Positions 7,154-14,257 are shown, counted from the stretch's first letter. The stretch: 15,216 nucleotides of DNA from an uncultured Clostridia bacterium (GCA_937902305.1 CALDHV010000047.1:1-15216); one strand, 5' to 3'. Notes: a model not told the origin generated them from the letters alone. Numbers and translations are program-made.

Positions 7154-9360
7154 CAGAACAAGCCCTGCGGGAGCTGCTTGCCTCCATGACCGTCGAGGAA
7201 AAGCTCGGCGAAATGTGGCAGGTGATGAACCGCGTATATGACAAAAACGGCGTGCTGACCGGGGAGGATCTGCGGGAAAAATATACCCCGCAGGAGGTCT
7301 ATTCCTCCGGCTCGACCCTCAATCTGTTCGACCCCGACATCCTGTGGAACGCGCAGGAGGAGCATATCCGCGAAAATCCGCATCACATTCCGATGCTGTT
7401 TATGGCAGACATAATCCACGGCTACGCCACCATTTTTCCCGACCCGCTGGCGCAAAGCTGTTCGTTCAATCTCGACCTGATCCGCCGCGCAAACCGCGTT
7501 TCCGCGATCGAGTCCACCGTCAGCGGCACCGATCTGACCTTTTTTCCGATGATCGACATATCCCACGACCCCCGTTGGGGGCGGGTGGTGGAGTCCGCCG
7601 GCGAAGACCCGTTCCTCGCCGCCGAGATCTGCCGCGCGATCGTCGAGGGCTTGCAGGGCGACGGGCTGGATACGGAATATTCTATGGCATCCTGCATCAA
7701 GCATTTTGCCGCCTATGGCGCGGTCGAGGGCGGCTACGACTACAACAGCTCCGAGGTGCCGGAGCGCACGATGCGTGAGACCTACCTTAAAAGCTACAAG
7801 GGCGGCGTGGATGCCGGTGCGGCGATGATCATGACCTCCTTTAATGCCAACGACCATATTCCCTCCACCCTCAATCGGTGGCTGTTGCGGGATGTCCTGC
7901 GGGATGAGTGGGGCTTTACCGGGGTGGTCATTTCGGATATGTGCACACCGCTGTACGCGCACATTCATAACCACGTCGGCGAAAGCTTGCAGGATACGGC
8001 GGAAATGGCGGTCAAGGCGGGTACGGATATTGAAATGGTATCAAACACCTATATGAAAAACCTGCCGAACTCGGTGCGGCAGGGGCGGTTGGATGAAAAA
8101 CTGCTCGACGAGGCGGTATGGCGTATCCTGTCACTCAAAAACAAGCTCGGCTTGTTTGAAAACCCGCATCGGTATTTCGACCCCGAAAAAGCGAAAAAGC
8201 TCCTGCTGTGCGACGAGCATCTTGCCGTGGCAAAGCAGTTGGCGACCGAAAGCTGTGTCCTGCTCAAAAATGAGCATCACGCCCTGCCGCTCGACCCGCA
8301 CCGGGGGAGCATCGCCGTCATCGGGCCGTTCATCGACTCGCTCGATGTCAAGGGTAGCTGGGTACACACCAAATACCGCGAAGCGAATACCGTCACCCTA
8401 CGCAAGGAGCTGACGCGGCGGTATCCCGATGCCGATTGGCGGTTTGCAGCGGGCTGTGCCGTCCTCGGCGCCGAGGATATTCACGACGGCACACCGCCGG
8501 TCTTGCGCGATTACTGCGACGATGCCACGCGCGAGGCGACCATCGCCGAGGCGGAAAGGCTTGCCGCCGAAGCCGACCGCGTCATTCTGACGCTGGGCGA
8601 AGCGTCGCCGATGTTCGGGGAAAACCGCTCCCGCGACAATATCGGTCTGCCGGCGGTGCAGGAGGAGTTGTATCGCCGCGTGCGCGCGGTCAACCCGCAC
8701 GTCACCGTCCTGCTCTATAACGGTCGCCCGCTCGATCTGACCGTTCTTGAAGATGCCGAAGCCATCCTCGATGTGTGGTATCTCGGCACGAAGATGTATG
8801 AGGCGGTGGTCGATCTGCTGGTCGGGGACGCCAGTCCCTCCGGCAAGCTGACGATGAGCTTCCCGAAAAGTGTGTCGCAGATACCGCTGTATTACAACTG
8901 GCTGTGTACCTCCAATCATTCCAAGAGAAGCCATCACGAGGAACGCATCGACCGCGCGCCCGGGGCACGCTATCCGTTCGGGTACGGGCTGTCCTATACC
9001 ACCTTTGCCTACGGCAAGCCGACCCTGTCCGCCGACACGGTGAAGCGCGGCGAAACGCTCACCGTCACCGCCGCCGTGAGCAATACCGGCACGGTGGACG
9101 CGCTCGAAACGGTGCAGATGTATATTCAGGATGTCAAAGCGACCGTTATGCGTCCGGCAAAGGAGCTGCGCGGTTTCCAAAAGGTGTTTATCCACGCCGG
9201 GGAAACGGCGACGGTCACATTCACCGTGGAGGAAGAACTGCTGAAATACTGGAATATGGATATGCACTACGCCGCCGACGCGGGAGAGTTCCGGGTGTAC
9301 ATCGCCCCGAACAGCGATGTCACCGAGGACAACGCCGCCACATTCCGTATGGTGGAATAA
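7150..9360 (+). CDS. Glycoside hydrolase family 3, beta-glucosidase-like (BglX type), cytoplasmic
   Basis: A 736-residue GH3 enzyme that would remove terminal beta-linked sugars (glucose or xylose; substrate not determinable) from oligosaccharides. Visible layout: N-terminal GH3 barrel with MTVEEKLGEM, FMADIIHGY, DPRWGRVVESAGEDP, KHFAAYGAVEGG and VVISDM, where D263 is the expected nucleophile; then the GH3 C-terminal domain with LTLGEASPMFGE (E484 and E491 region, likely supplying the acid/base) and GKLTMSFP; then a fibronectin-III-like domain from about residue 620 to the end. No signal peptide is present, so it acts inside the cell on imported sugars. Its ATG overlaps the pyrB stop and has a good AAGGAG site at 7135-7140, so it appears to be co-transcribed with the pyrimidine operon, which is unexpected for its function. 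Confidence 0.92.
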   Translation: MTEQALRELLASMTVEEKLGEMWQVMNRVYDKNGVLTGEDLREKYTPQEVYSSGSTLNLFDPDILWNAQEEHIRENPHHIPMLFMADIIHGYATIFPDPLAQSCSFNLDLIRRANRVSAIESTVSGTDLTFFPMIDISHDPRWGRVVESAGEDPFLAAEICRAIVEGLQGDGLDTEYSMASCIKHFAAYGAVEGGYDYNSSEVPERTMRETYLKSYKGGVDAGAAMIMTSFNANDHIPSTLNRWLLRDVLRDEWGFTGVVISDMCTPLYAHIHNHVGESLQDTAEMAVKAGTDIEMVSNTYMKNLPNSVRQGRLDEKLLDEAVWRILSLKNKLGLFENPHRYFDPEKAKKLLLCDEHLAVAKQLATESCVLLKNEHHALPLDPHRGSIAVIGPFIDSLDVKGSWVHTKYREANTVTLRKELTRRYPDADWRFAAGCAVLGAEDIHDGTPPVLRDYCDDATREATIAEAERLAAEADRVILTLGEASPMFGENRSRDNIGLPAVQEELYRRVRAVNPHVTVLLYNGRPLDLTVLEDAEAILDVWYLGTKMYEAVVDLLVGDASPSGKLTMSFPKSVSQIPLYYNWLCTSNHSKRSHHEERIDRAPGARYPFGYGLSYTTFAYGKPTLSADTVKRGETLTVTAAVSNTGTVDALETVQMYIQDVKATVMRPAKELRGFQKVFIHAGETATVTFTVEEELLKYWNMDMHYAADAGEFRVYIAPNSDVTEDNAATFRMVE

Positions 9361-9426
9361 TTCCGCAAGCGGCAAAAGACCCGCCCAAGGTTGACCGGGA
9401 TCATTATGTGGAAAGGAACGACGACT

Positions 9427-10182
9427 ATGAATATCGCCATTATCACCGGCGCGTCCGCCGGACTGGGACAAGCCTTCTTTCGCAGTATTCTGCAACGGTT
9501 TCCGGGGCTGGAGCAGATCTGGCTGATCGCGCGCCGCGCCGACCGGCTGGAGGCACTCGGCAAGGATTCGCCGATCCCGGTGGTCTGTTTGCCGCTGGAT
9601 CTGACCGATACCGACAGCTACCGCGATCTGGCGGATAAGCTGGAGCAGGAAACGCCGTCGGTGCAGATATTGGTCAACAATGCCGGTGTCGGAGAGCTGA
9701 ACAATGTCGCCGACAGCCGTTGGGACAAGCAGATCCGGATGGTCGATCTCAACTGCCGGGGGCTGACCGCCGTCACCACGGCGGTGTTGCCGTATATGTC
9801 GGCGGGCGGCATCGTCATCAACGTCGCGTCCATCGCGGCGTTTGCGCCGAATACCCGGATGACGGTGTATTCCTCCACCAAAGCGTATGTTTATCATTTT
9901 TCGCGCGGTCTGCGGGAGGAGCTGAAGCCGAGAAAGATCAACTCTCTCGCGGTATGCCCCGGCCCGATGCGCACCGAGTTCCTGGACGTTGCCAACATCG
10001 CGGGACATTCGGCGGCATTTGAAAAGCTGCCGTACTGCGATCCCGAACAGGTCGCGGATGAGGCGGTCGCTCGCGCCATCGCGGGCAAGGCGGTATACAC
10101 GCCGCTCGGGTATTTTCGGCTGTATCGGCTGGTGGCAAAGCTCCTGCCGAAAAGCATCGTGATGAAGCTTGCCAAAACCTGA
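9427..10182 (+). CDS. Short-chain dehydrogenase/reductase (SDR family)
   Basis: A 251-residue classical SDR oxidoreductase. The Rossmann motif TGASAGLG is at residues 8-15, NNAG follows in the usual place, and the catalytic triad is S135, Y148 and K152 (YSSTK). The basic pair in LIARRAD after the second strand suggests NADP(H) over NAD(H). The PGPMRTEF motif after the triad is also typical. Substrate cannot be told from sequence; the C-terminal YRLVAKLLPKSIVMK stretch resembles DltE/YqjQ-like SDRs that may sit close to membranes. The start at 9427 is chosen because GAAAGGAA (9411-9418) sits just upstream and the Rossmann strand begins at residue 2; an in-frame TTG at 9391 lacks such a site. 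It lies 66 bases after the GH3 gene, with no terminator between, so it is probably in the same transcript. Confidence 0.9.
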   Translation: MNIAIITGASAGLGQAFFRSILQRFPGLEQIWLIARRADRLEALGKDSPIPVVCLPLDLTDTDSYRDLADKLEQETPSVQILVNNAGVGELNNVADSRWDKQIRMVDLNCRGLTAVTTAVLPYMSAGGIVINVASIAAFAPNTRMTVYSSTKAYVYHFSRGLREELKPRKINSLAVCPGPMRTEFLDVANIAGHSAAFEKLPYCDPEQVADEAVARAIAGKAVYTPLGYFRLYRLVAKLLPKSIVMKLAKT

Positions 10183-10215
10183 CGGAGCTACCGCTTTAAA
10201 GAAGAAAAGAAAGTT

Positions 10216-10267
10216 TTGAGAGCAATTTTTGCGGTTATTTTACAGCACTGCGAAGAGGGCGCGGTGC
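10216..10267 (+). promoter_or_regulatory. Weak possible promoter and leader hairpin before the DUF819 gene
   Basis: The 104-base gap between the SDR and DUF819 genes is noticeably AT-rich. TTGAGA at 10216-10221 is followed 17 bases later by TTTACA at 10239-10244, a poor -10 match, with an A-rich tract upstream. Immediately after it, GCACTGC (10245-10251) can pair with GCGGTGC (10261-10267) over a 9-base loop, just ahead of the ribosome site CGGAGT. It may be a separate promoter with a short structured leader, but the signals are weak. Confidence 0.22.
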
Positions 10268-10286
10268 AGAAGATCGGAGTAAATGT

Positions 10287-11450
10287 ATGAAAGTGGCTAT
10301 GACGATTGCGGAGTTGGCAGTGATTTTTCTGTTGCCGGCGGTGATTTTGCGCCTGATTCGACGGTTTCCCCGTTTGAACGCTCTTGGGGCTATCACGATC
10401 TGCTACTTTTTCGGATTTGTTTTTTCACTGTTGCCGATCCCGTACGACAAGGGACTTGCCCAAACCGTTGCCTCCCTGCTGGTCGCCATATCTATGCCAT
10501 TGGTGCTGTTTGGATTTGATGTGACGAGCATCCGCCGACTGGCGAAAAGCACCGTGGTCAGCTTCCTGTTGTTCATTGCGATCGTGGCGGTGACGACGGC
10601 GGCGGGGGCGTTTTTGATCGCCGAAAGCGGCTATCCGTATGCCCCGGAGCTGGCGGGTATGACGACGGGGGTCTATATCGGCGGAACCCCCAATCTGTAC
10701 GCGGTCGGAAGCGCGATGCTCAAGGATTTTACCTACATCAATTCGGCTACGATCGCCGAATCGGTCGTCGGCGGGATATATTTTCTTTTGATTTTGACCG
10801 TGGTCAAGCGGGTATATCATACCGTATTGGACAAAAATCGGCGCGGCGAGCCGGTCACATCGGATGCGGGCGACCCCGCGCAGGATGACCCCGACCGCGA
10901 TACGCTCCCGCGGGATAAGGCGGGGGTGTGGCGCCTGATCGGGGTGTGCCTGCTTGCCGGCGCCTGTTTCGGTACCGGTGCGCTGATCGAATGGCTGATC
11001 AACGGCAATCTCGACGGCAGTCTCTATATCATCATCACCGCGTCGCTGCTGGGGATCGCGTTCAGCTTTGTCAAGCCGATCCGCCGCGTGCGTGGGACTT
11101 ACCGGGTCGGGCAATATTTGATATTGGTGTTTTCGCTGGGCTTGAGTATGAGCCTCAATCTGTCGTCGCTGACCGCCACGCTCATCCCGACCCTGCTGTA
11201 TTACATCGGCGTGACCGCGGGTGCGGTTATCCTGCATTTTCTTCTTTGTATGCTCCTGCATATCGACGGCGGGACGGCGCTGATTACCTCCGTCGCCGGC
11301 ATTTACGGCCCGCCGTTCATCGCGCCGGTCGCCGAAGCGTACGGCAAAAAGGAATACATCCTCCCCGGCGTGATCTGCGGCGTGTTCGGATTGGTGGTCG
11401 GCAATTTCTGCGGCATCGGCCTGTGCGCCCTTCTGCGGCTGTTTCTGTAG
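10287..11450 (+). CDS. DUF819 family integral membrane protein (putative transporter)
   Basis: A 387-residue multi-pass inner-membrane protein of unknown substrate. I count roughly ten hydrophobic segments, in two halves separated by a charged loop at about residues 180-212 rich in Asp, Arg and Pro, likely cytoplasmic. The conserved DUF819 signature YIGGTPNLYAVG is at residues 130-141, within a broken helix, and IYGPPFIAPVAEAYGKKEYILPG with VVGNFCGIGL closes the protein, matching the family's second-half motif. The two-half architecture with paired re-entrant motifs resembles secondary carriers, but function is unproven. The start at 10287 follows CGGAGT; an overlapping ATG four bases earlier is out of frame. 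It is transcribed in the same direction as the SDR gene and could share its transcript or use its own weak promoter. Confidence 0.78.
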   Translation: MKVAMTIAELAVIFLLPAVILRLIRRFPRLNALGAITICYFFGFVFSLLPIPYDKGLAQTVASLLVAISMPLVLFGFDVTSIRRLAKSTVVSFLLFIAIVAVTTAAGAFLIAESGYPYAPELAGMTTGVYIGGTPNLYAVGSAMLKDFTYINSATIAESVVGGIYFLLILTVVKRVYHTVLDKNRRGEPVTSDAGDPAQDDPDRDTLPRDKAGVWRLIGVCLLAGACFGTGALIEWLINGNLDGSLYIIITASLLGIAFSFVKPIRRVRGTYRVGQYLILVFSLGLSMSLNLSSLTATLIPTLLYYIGVTAGAVILHFLLCMLLHIDGGTALITSVAGIYGPPFIAPVAEAYGKKEYILPGVICGVFGLVVGNFCGIGLCALLRLFL

Positions 11451-11467
11451 GAAATCGCCGTCCGGGC

Positions 11468-11496
11468 TTGACAAGGCGAAAAAGTGTGCTTATAAT
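11468..11496 (+). promoter_or_regulatory. Consensus sigma-70/SigA-type promoter for greA
   Basis: TTGACA at 11468-11473 and TATAAT at 11491-11496 are perfect consensus hexamers separated by the optimal 17 bases. Transcription should begin near 11503, giving a leader of about 36 bases with the ribosome site GAAAGG before the greA ATG at 11539. It is the strongest promoter in the window, in keeping with a housekeeping gene. Confidence 0.93.
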
Positions 11497-11538
11497 AGAT
11501 GGGTAAAAAACAATGTGCCCGAAAGGTGTGTGGAATAG

Positions 11539-12009
11539 ATGAAAGAAATCGTGATGACCAGCGAAGGCTTCCAAAAGATGCAGCAGGAGCTGGAACAGCT
11601 CAAAACCGTCGGCCGCAGTGAGGTCGAGGAACGGATCAAGGTGGCGCGTGGCTTCGGCGACCTGTCGGAGAACGCCGAGTATGACGAGGCGAAGAACGAC
11701 CAGGCGTTGCTGGAAAGCCGCATCGCCACGCTGGAGGCTCAGCTCAAAAACGTCCGCATCCTCGATGAATCCGAATTGACCGGCGAGAATGTCCATGTCG
11801 GCGCGACCGTGCGCATCGCCAACGATCAGGGCAAGGAGTTCACCTATACCATTTCCGGCGCGACCGAGGCAGACCCGTTCCACGGCAAGATCTCGGACGA
11901 GTCGCCGGTCGGCAAGGCGATCCTCGGCAAGCGCGTCGGCGAATCCGGCGAGGCGATCCTGCCCAACGGCAACATCGTCAACTATAAGGTGCTGGAGATC
12001 ATTCGATAA
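11539..12009 (+). CDS. greA: Transcription elongation factor GreA
   Basis: GreA enters the RNA polymerase secondary channel and stimulates cleavage of backtracked RNA so that stalled elongation can resume. At 156 residues it is full length (E. coli 158). The N-terminal coiled coil (about 10-75) holds the tip motif GDLSENAEYDEAK, with the two acidic residues D41 and E44 that place the catalytic magnesium. The C-terminal FKBP-like domain ends with SPVGKAILGKRVGE, where the family-typical segment sits. The gene has its own consensus promoter and ribosome site and is followed by lysS after a hairpin; greA-lysS adjacency is common in Firmicutes. Confidence 0.97.
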   Translation: MKEIVMTSEGFQKMQQELEQLKTVGRSEVEERIKVARGFGDLSENAEYDEAKNDQALLESRIATLEAQLKNVRILDESELTGENVHVGATVRIANDQGKEFTYTISGATEADPFHGKISDESPVGKAILGKRVGESGEAILPNGNIVNYKVLEIIR

Positions 12010-12017
12010 ATTGATCG

Positions 12018-12055
12018 AACGGCGGGCGGCGCAAACGGTACCGTCCGCCGTTTTT
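12018..12055 (+). terminator. Intrinsic terminator-like hairpin between greA and lysS
   Basis: A 10-base-pair GC-rich stem (12020-12029 with 12041-12050, one G-U pair), extended by two A-T pairs, encloses an 11-base loop and is followed by TTTTTG. It sits 8 bases after the greA stop. The lysS ribosome site begins only 9 bases after the T run, and there is no promoter between, so lysS must depend on read-through; the hairpin probably works as a partial terminator or attenuator. Confidence 0.85.
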
Positions 12056-12078
12056 GATTGTACGGGAGGAAACAGCGA

Positions 12079-13653
12079 ATGGAGAACAATCGGCAAAACG
12101 GCGATGTCGCCGTAACGGAGGAATTGACCGAGCAGCAGATCAACGAGCAGTTCGAGGTGCGCCGCGGCAAGCTTGCCGCGCTATGCGAGGCGGGGCAAGA
12201 CCCCTATCAGATCACCAAATACGATGTGACGGCGTATAACGCCGATATTCGCCGCGAGTATGAGGGAAAAGAGGCGGCGTATATCGCGCAGAACGGCGCG
12301 CCGGAGGAGGGGCAGACCCTCGAATTGCCGGAGCCGATCCGCGTTTCGGTCGCGGGGCGTATGATGAGCCGCCGCATTATGGGCAAGGCGAGCTTTCTCG
12401 ACCTGACCGACAGCACCGGGCGTATGCAGGTGTACGTCAGCCGCAATGACGTCGGCGAGGAGGTATATGCCGGCTTCAAAAAGTGGGATATTGGAGACAT
12501 TATCGGGCTGGAGGGCTGGGTCTTCCGCACCAAAAGCGGCGAGATCTCCATCCACGCGACCGCGATTTGCCTGTTGAGTAAATCGCTGTTGCCCCTGCCG
12601 GAGAAATACCACGGATTAAAGGATACCGACACGCGGTATCGCCAGCGGTATCTCGACCTCATCGTCAATCCGGAGGTCAAGGACACCTTCCTCAAGCGCT
12701 CCCGCATTCTCAAGGAGATACGCGCCTATCTGGACAGCAAGGGCTTTTTGGAGGTGGACACCCCGATCCTCGTGCCGTTGGAGATCGGCGCGGCGGCGCG
12801 CCCGTTCGTGACGCACCATAATACGCTGGATATGGATATGTATTTGAGGATCGAAACCGAGCTGTACCTCAAGCGGCTGATCGTCGGCGGGTTGCATCGG
12901 GTGTATGAGGTTGGGCGGATCTTCCGCAATGAGGGTATGGACACCAAGCACAACCCGGAGTTCACCACCATCGAGCTGTACCAGGCGTTCACCGATTATT
13001 ACGGGATTATGGACTTGGTGGAGGAGCTGTACCGTATGCTGGCGGAGAAGATCTGCGGCAGTACCAAGATCACCTACCAGGGCATTGAGATTGATATGGG
13101 TCATTGGGAGCGCCTGACGATGGTCGAGGCGGTGAAGAAATATTCCGGCTGTGACTATCACGACTGGGCGACGGATGAGGATGCCCGCGCCTGCGCCAAG
13201 GCGCACCACGTCGAGGTGCCCGCCGACGCCACCAAGGGCACCGTGCTGGCGGAGATGTTTGATGCGTTCGTCGAGGATAAGCTTGTCCAGCCGACCTTTA
13301 TTTACGATTACCCGGTGGAGAACAGCCCGCTTGCCAAGCGCAAGCCGGACGACCCGCGTTTCACCGAGCGGTTTGAGTATTTCATCAACTGCACCGAGTA
13401 CGGCAACGCGTTCAGCGAGCTGAATGACCCGCTGGATCAGAAGGGGCGGTTTGAGCGGCAGGTCGCCGCCAAGCGCGCCGAGGATCCGAACACCCGCGCC
13501 GAGGTGGACTACGACTATGTGACGGCGCTGGAGTACGGTATGCCGCCGACGGGCGGACTGGGATTCGGCATCGACCGCCTGGTGATGCTCCTCACCGACT
13601 CCCCCTCCATCCGCGATGTGTTGCTCTTCCCGACAATGAAACCGATTGAGTAA
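12079..13653 (+). CDS. lysS: Lysyl-tRNA synthetase, class II
   Basis: Charges tRNA-Lys with lysine using ATP; cytoplasmic homodimer. The 524-residue protein has a charged N-terminal extension, an OB-fold anticodon-binding domain (about 90-190, beginning SVAGRMMSRR), and the class II catalytic core: motif 1 around FLEVDTPIL, motif 2 at FRNEG (R283, E285), and motif 3 GLGFGIDRL with R500. G237 and E261 match the lysine-contacting Gly and Glu of E. coli LysU. The usual Gly-Gly-Ala before ARPF is Ile-Gly-Ala here, and the usual Ala/Pro before TEL/PEL is Glu, small departures in a conserved region. The ATG at 12079 follows GGGAGGA (12064-12070) at ideal spacing; an upstream in-frame TTG at 12058 lies in the hairpin's T run and is not preferred. 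Confidence 0.97.
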   Translation: MENNRQNGDVAVTEELTEQQINEQFEVRRGKLAALCEAGQDPYQITKYDVTAYNADIRREYEGKEAAYIAQNGAPEEGQTLELPEPIRVSVAGRMMSRRIMGKASFLDLTDSTGRMQVYVSRNDVGEEVYAGFKKWDIGDIIGLEGWVFRTKSGEISIHATAICLLSKSLLPLPEKYHGLKDTDTRYRQRYLDLIVNPEVKDTFLKRSRILKEIRAYLDSKGFLEVDTPILVPLEIGAAARPFVTHHNTLDMDMYLRIETELYLKRLIVGGLHRVYEVGRIFRNEGMDTKHNPEFTTIELYQAFTDYYGIMDLVEELYRMLAEKICGSTKITYQGIEIDMGHWERLTMVEAVKKYSGCDYHDWATDEDARACAKAHHVEVPADATKGTVLAEMFDAFVEDKLVQPTFIYDYPVENSPLAKRKPDDPRFTERFEYFINCTEYGNAFSELNDPLDQKGRFERQVAAKRAEDPNTRAEVDYDYVTALEYGMPPTGGLGFGIDRLVMLLTDSPSIRDVLLFPTMKPIE

Positions 13654-13805
13654 TTGAGATAGCCGAAAGCCCAGTATTTATGCGGGTTTCGGGATTTTCA
13701 AAATCCGAAAAACTTACGCCATACGCCAACTTTAAGCCAATTTATGCAAATAAGCGGAGAAAAGGCAAAAAGTTAGTGGCAAGGGCATAGTTTCCAATTA
13801 ACTTT
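13654..13805. other. AT-rich spacer marking the composition change after lysS
   Basis: No convincing gene lies here. Composition drops sharply from the GC-rich lysS. It contains hairpins (listed separately), the near-repeat AACTTTAAGCC (13728-13738) and AACTTTAAAGCC (13800-13811), and a short open frame from the ATG at 13680 to the TAG at 13788-13790. That frame would encode a very basic 36-residue peptide (tail KRRKGKKLVARA), but it has no ribosome site, and the other two forward frames are also open for long stretches, so it is more likely a non-coding repeat or an element edge. Confidence 0.4.
13663..13698 (+). terminator. Possible lysS terminator hairpin
   Basis: CCGAAA (13663-13668) and CCC (13670-13672) pair with GGG TTTCGG (13684-13692), leaving one bulged G and an 11-base loop. 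The following GATTTTC is a poor T tract. The right arm can instead pair with CCGAAA at 13705-13710 to form a second hairpin, so the two structures exclude each other. It lies 10 bases after the lysS stop. The stronger hairpin at 13806-13842 may do the main terminating work. Confidence 0.42.
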
Positions 13806-13845
13806 AAAGCCATTCCTACTCTTTATGGGTAAGAATGGCTTTTAT
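13806..13845. terminator. Strong bidirectional terminator hairpin
   Basis: AAAGCCATTC (13806-13815) and its exact complement GAATGGCTTT (13833-13842) form the base of a stem that continues inward with one mismatch and one wobble to a total of about 16 pairs closing on the loop TTTAT. It is followed by TTTATTT on the plus strand and preceded by a complementary A tract for the minus strand, so it can stop transcripts from both lysS and the opposing XRE gene. Confidence 0.85.
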
Positions 13846-13854
13846 TTGTATACA

Positions 13855-13882
13855 GCAAAATGCCGCCCATTCGGACGGCATT
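13855..13882 (-). terminator. Terminator of the XRE regulator gene
   Basis: Read on the minus strand, AATGCCGTCC (13882-13873) pairs with GGGCGGCATT (13868-13859) over a GAAT tetraloop, ten pairs with one wobble, followed by TTTTGC. It begins 3 bases after the stop of the XRE gene, the classical position for an intrinsic terminator. Confidence 0.87.
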
Positions 13883-13884
13883 GT

Positions 13885-14154
13885 TTATTTCTTATTCAAG
13901 ATTTTCTCCGGATAGTCGGCAAAATTCAAAATATCGCCCGGCTTAACTTCTAATGCATCGGCGATAGCATATAAAACTTCGAGTGAAAAAGAACGGGATG
14001 TTCCGGGAGCTTCGATTGAACTCAAAAAGGTTCGGCTTATCCCTGCTTTTTCAGATAATTGTTCTTGTGTCATATCACGCATTTTTCGAAGCGATGCAAT
14101 GGTAATACCGAGTTGGTTGATTTTATCACGGTAATTAAATTTATTTTCGTTCAA
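13885..14154 (-). CDS. XRE-family helix-turn-helix transcriptional regulator, TTG start
   Basis: An 89-residue DNA-binding protein made almost wholly of one Cro/C1-type (HTH_3) domain. The domain spans about residues 15-80: ASLRKMRDMTQEQLSEKAGIS (helices 1-2), RTFLSSIEAPG (recognition helix and turn), then SLEVLYAIADALEVKPGDIL, the standard end of the family. No sensor domain is present, so it is probably a small autoregulated repressor whose signal comes from another factor. The start is TTG at 14154: an in-frame TAG lies 6 bases upstream, no ATG precedes the domain, and GGAGAGGTG on the minus strand sits at good distance. The gene is AT-rich compared with lysS. It is transcribed divergently from the SLOG-like gene, with 138 bases between. 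Confidence 0.9.
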   Translation of the reverse strand: MNENKFNYRDKINQLGITIASLRKMRDMTQEQLSEKAGISRTFLSSIEAPGTSRSFSLEVLYAIADALEVKPGDILNFADYPEKILNKK

Positions 14155-14181
14155 TGCCTACACCTCTCCTTCTTCATAAAT

Positions 14182-14187
14182 ATTATA
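14182..14187 (-). promoter_or_regulatory. Possible -10 element of the XRE gene promoter
   Basis: On the minus strand a perfect TATAAT lies 28 bases before the TTG start, which would give a leader of about 20 bases just holding the ribosome site. The hexamer 17 bases further upstream (CGGACT) is a poor -35; TTGCGG is present but 20 bases away. Position supports it more than sequence does. Confidence 0.4.
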
Positions 14188-14228
14188 ATTTGTGAAGATA
14201 TATAAGTCCGCAATCCTGGTGTTTGCTA

Positions 14229-14257
14229 TTGACTTATATAGTTTGCAAAAGTAAAAT
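14229..14257 (+). promoter_or_regulatory. Promoter of the SLOG-like gene
   Basis: TTGACT (14229-14234) and TAAAAT (14252-14257), each one base from consensus, are separated by exactly 17 bases. Transcription would start near 14264, about 29 bases before the ATG, with AGAGG as the ribosome site. The spacer contains one copy of the GTTTGCAAA box, so a protein bound there would block RNA polymerase. Confidence 0.75.

Noticed and set aside
7105..7974. A 289-codon minus-strand open frame over the pyrB-GH3 junction
   Set aside because: Opposite two genes with clear catalytic motifs; no promoter or ribosome site supports it.
9391..9426. Upstream TTG start for the SDR gene
   Set aside because: It lacks a ribosome site and adds 12 residues before the Rossmann strand; the ATG at 9427 has a good site.
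8398..10008. A 536-codon minus-strand open frame across the GH3 and SDR genes
   Set aside because: It spans two recognised genes and their spacer, shows no family motif, and arises from GC-rich codon bias.
10425..11474. A 349-codon minus-strand open frame opposite the DUF819 gene
   Set aside because: Very Arg/Asp/Gln-rich, without recognisable domain; the plus strand has a coherent membrane protein.
13680..13790. A basic 36-residue peptide frame downstream of lysS
   Set aside because: No ribosome site, short, and the other forward frames are also open; kept only as a finding about the element, not as a gene.
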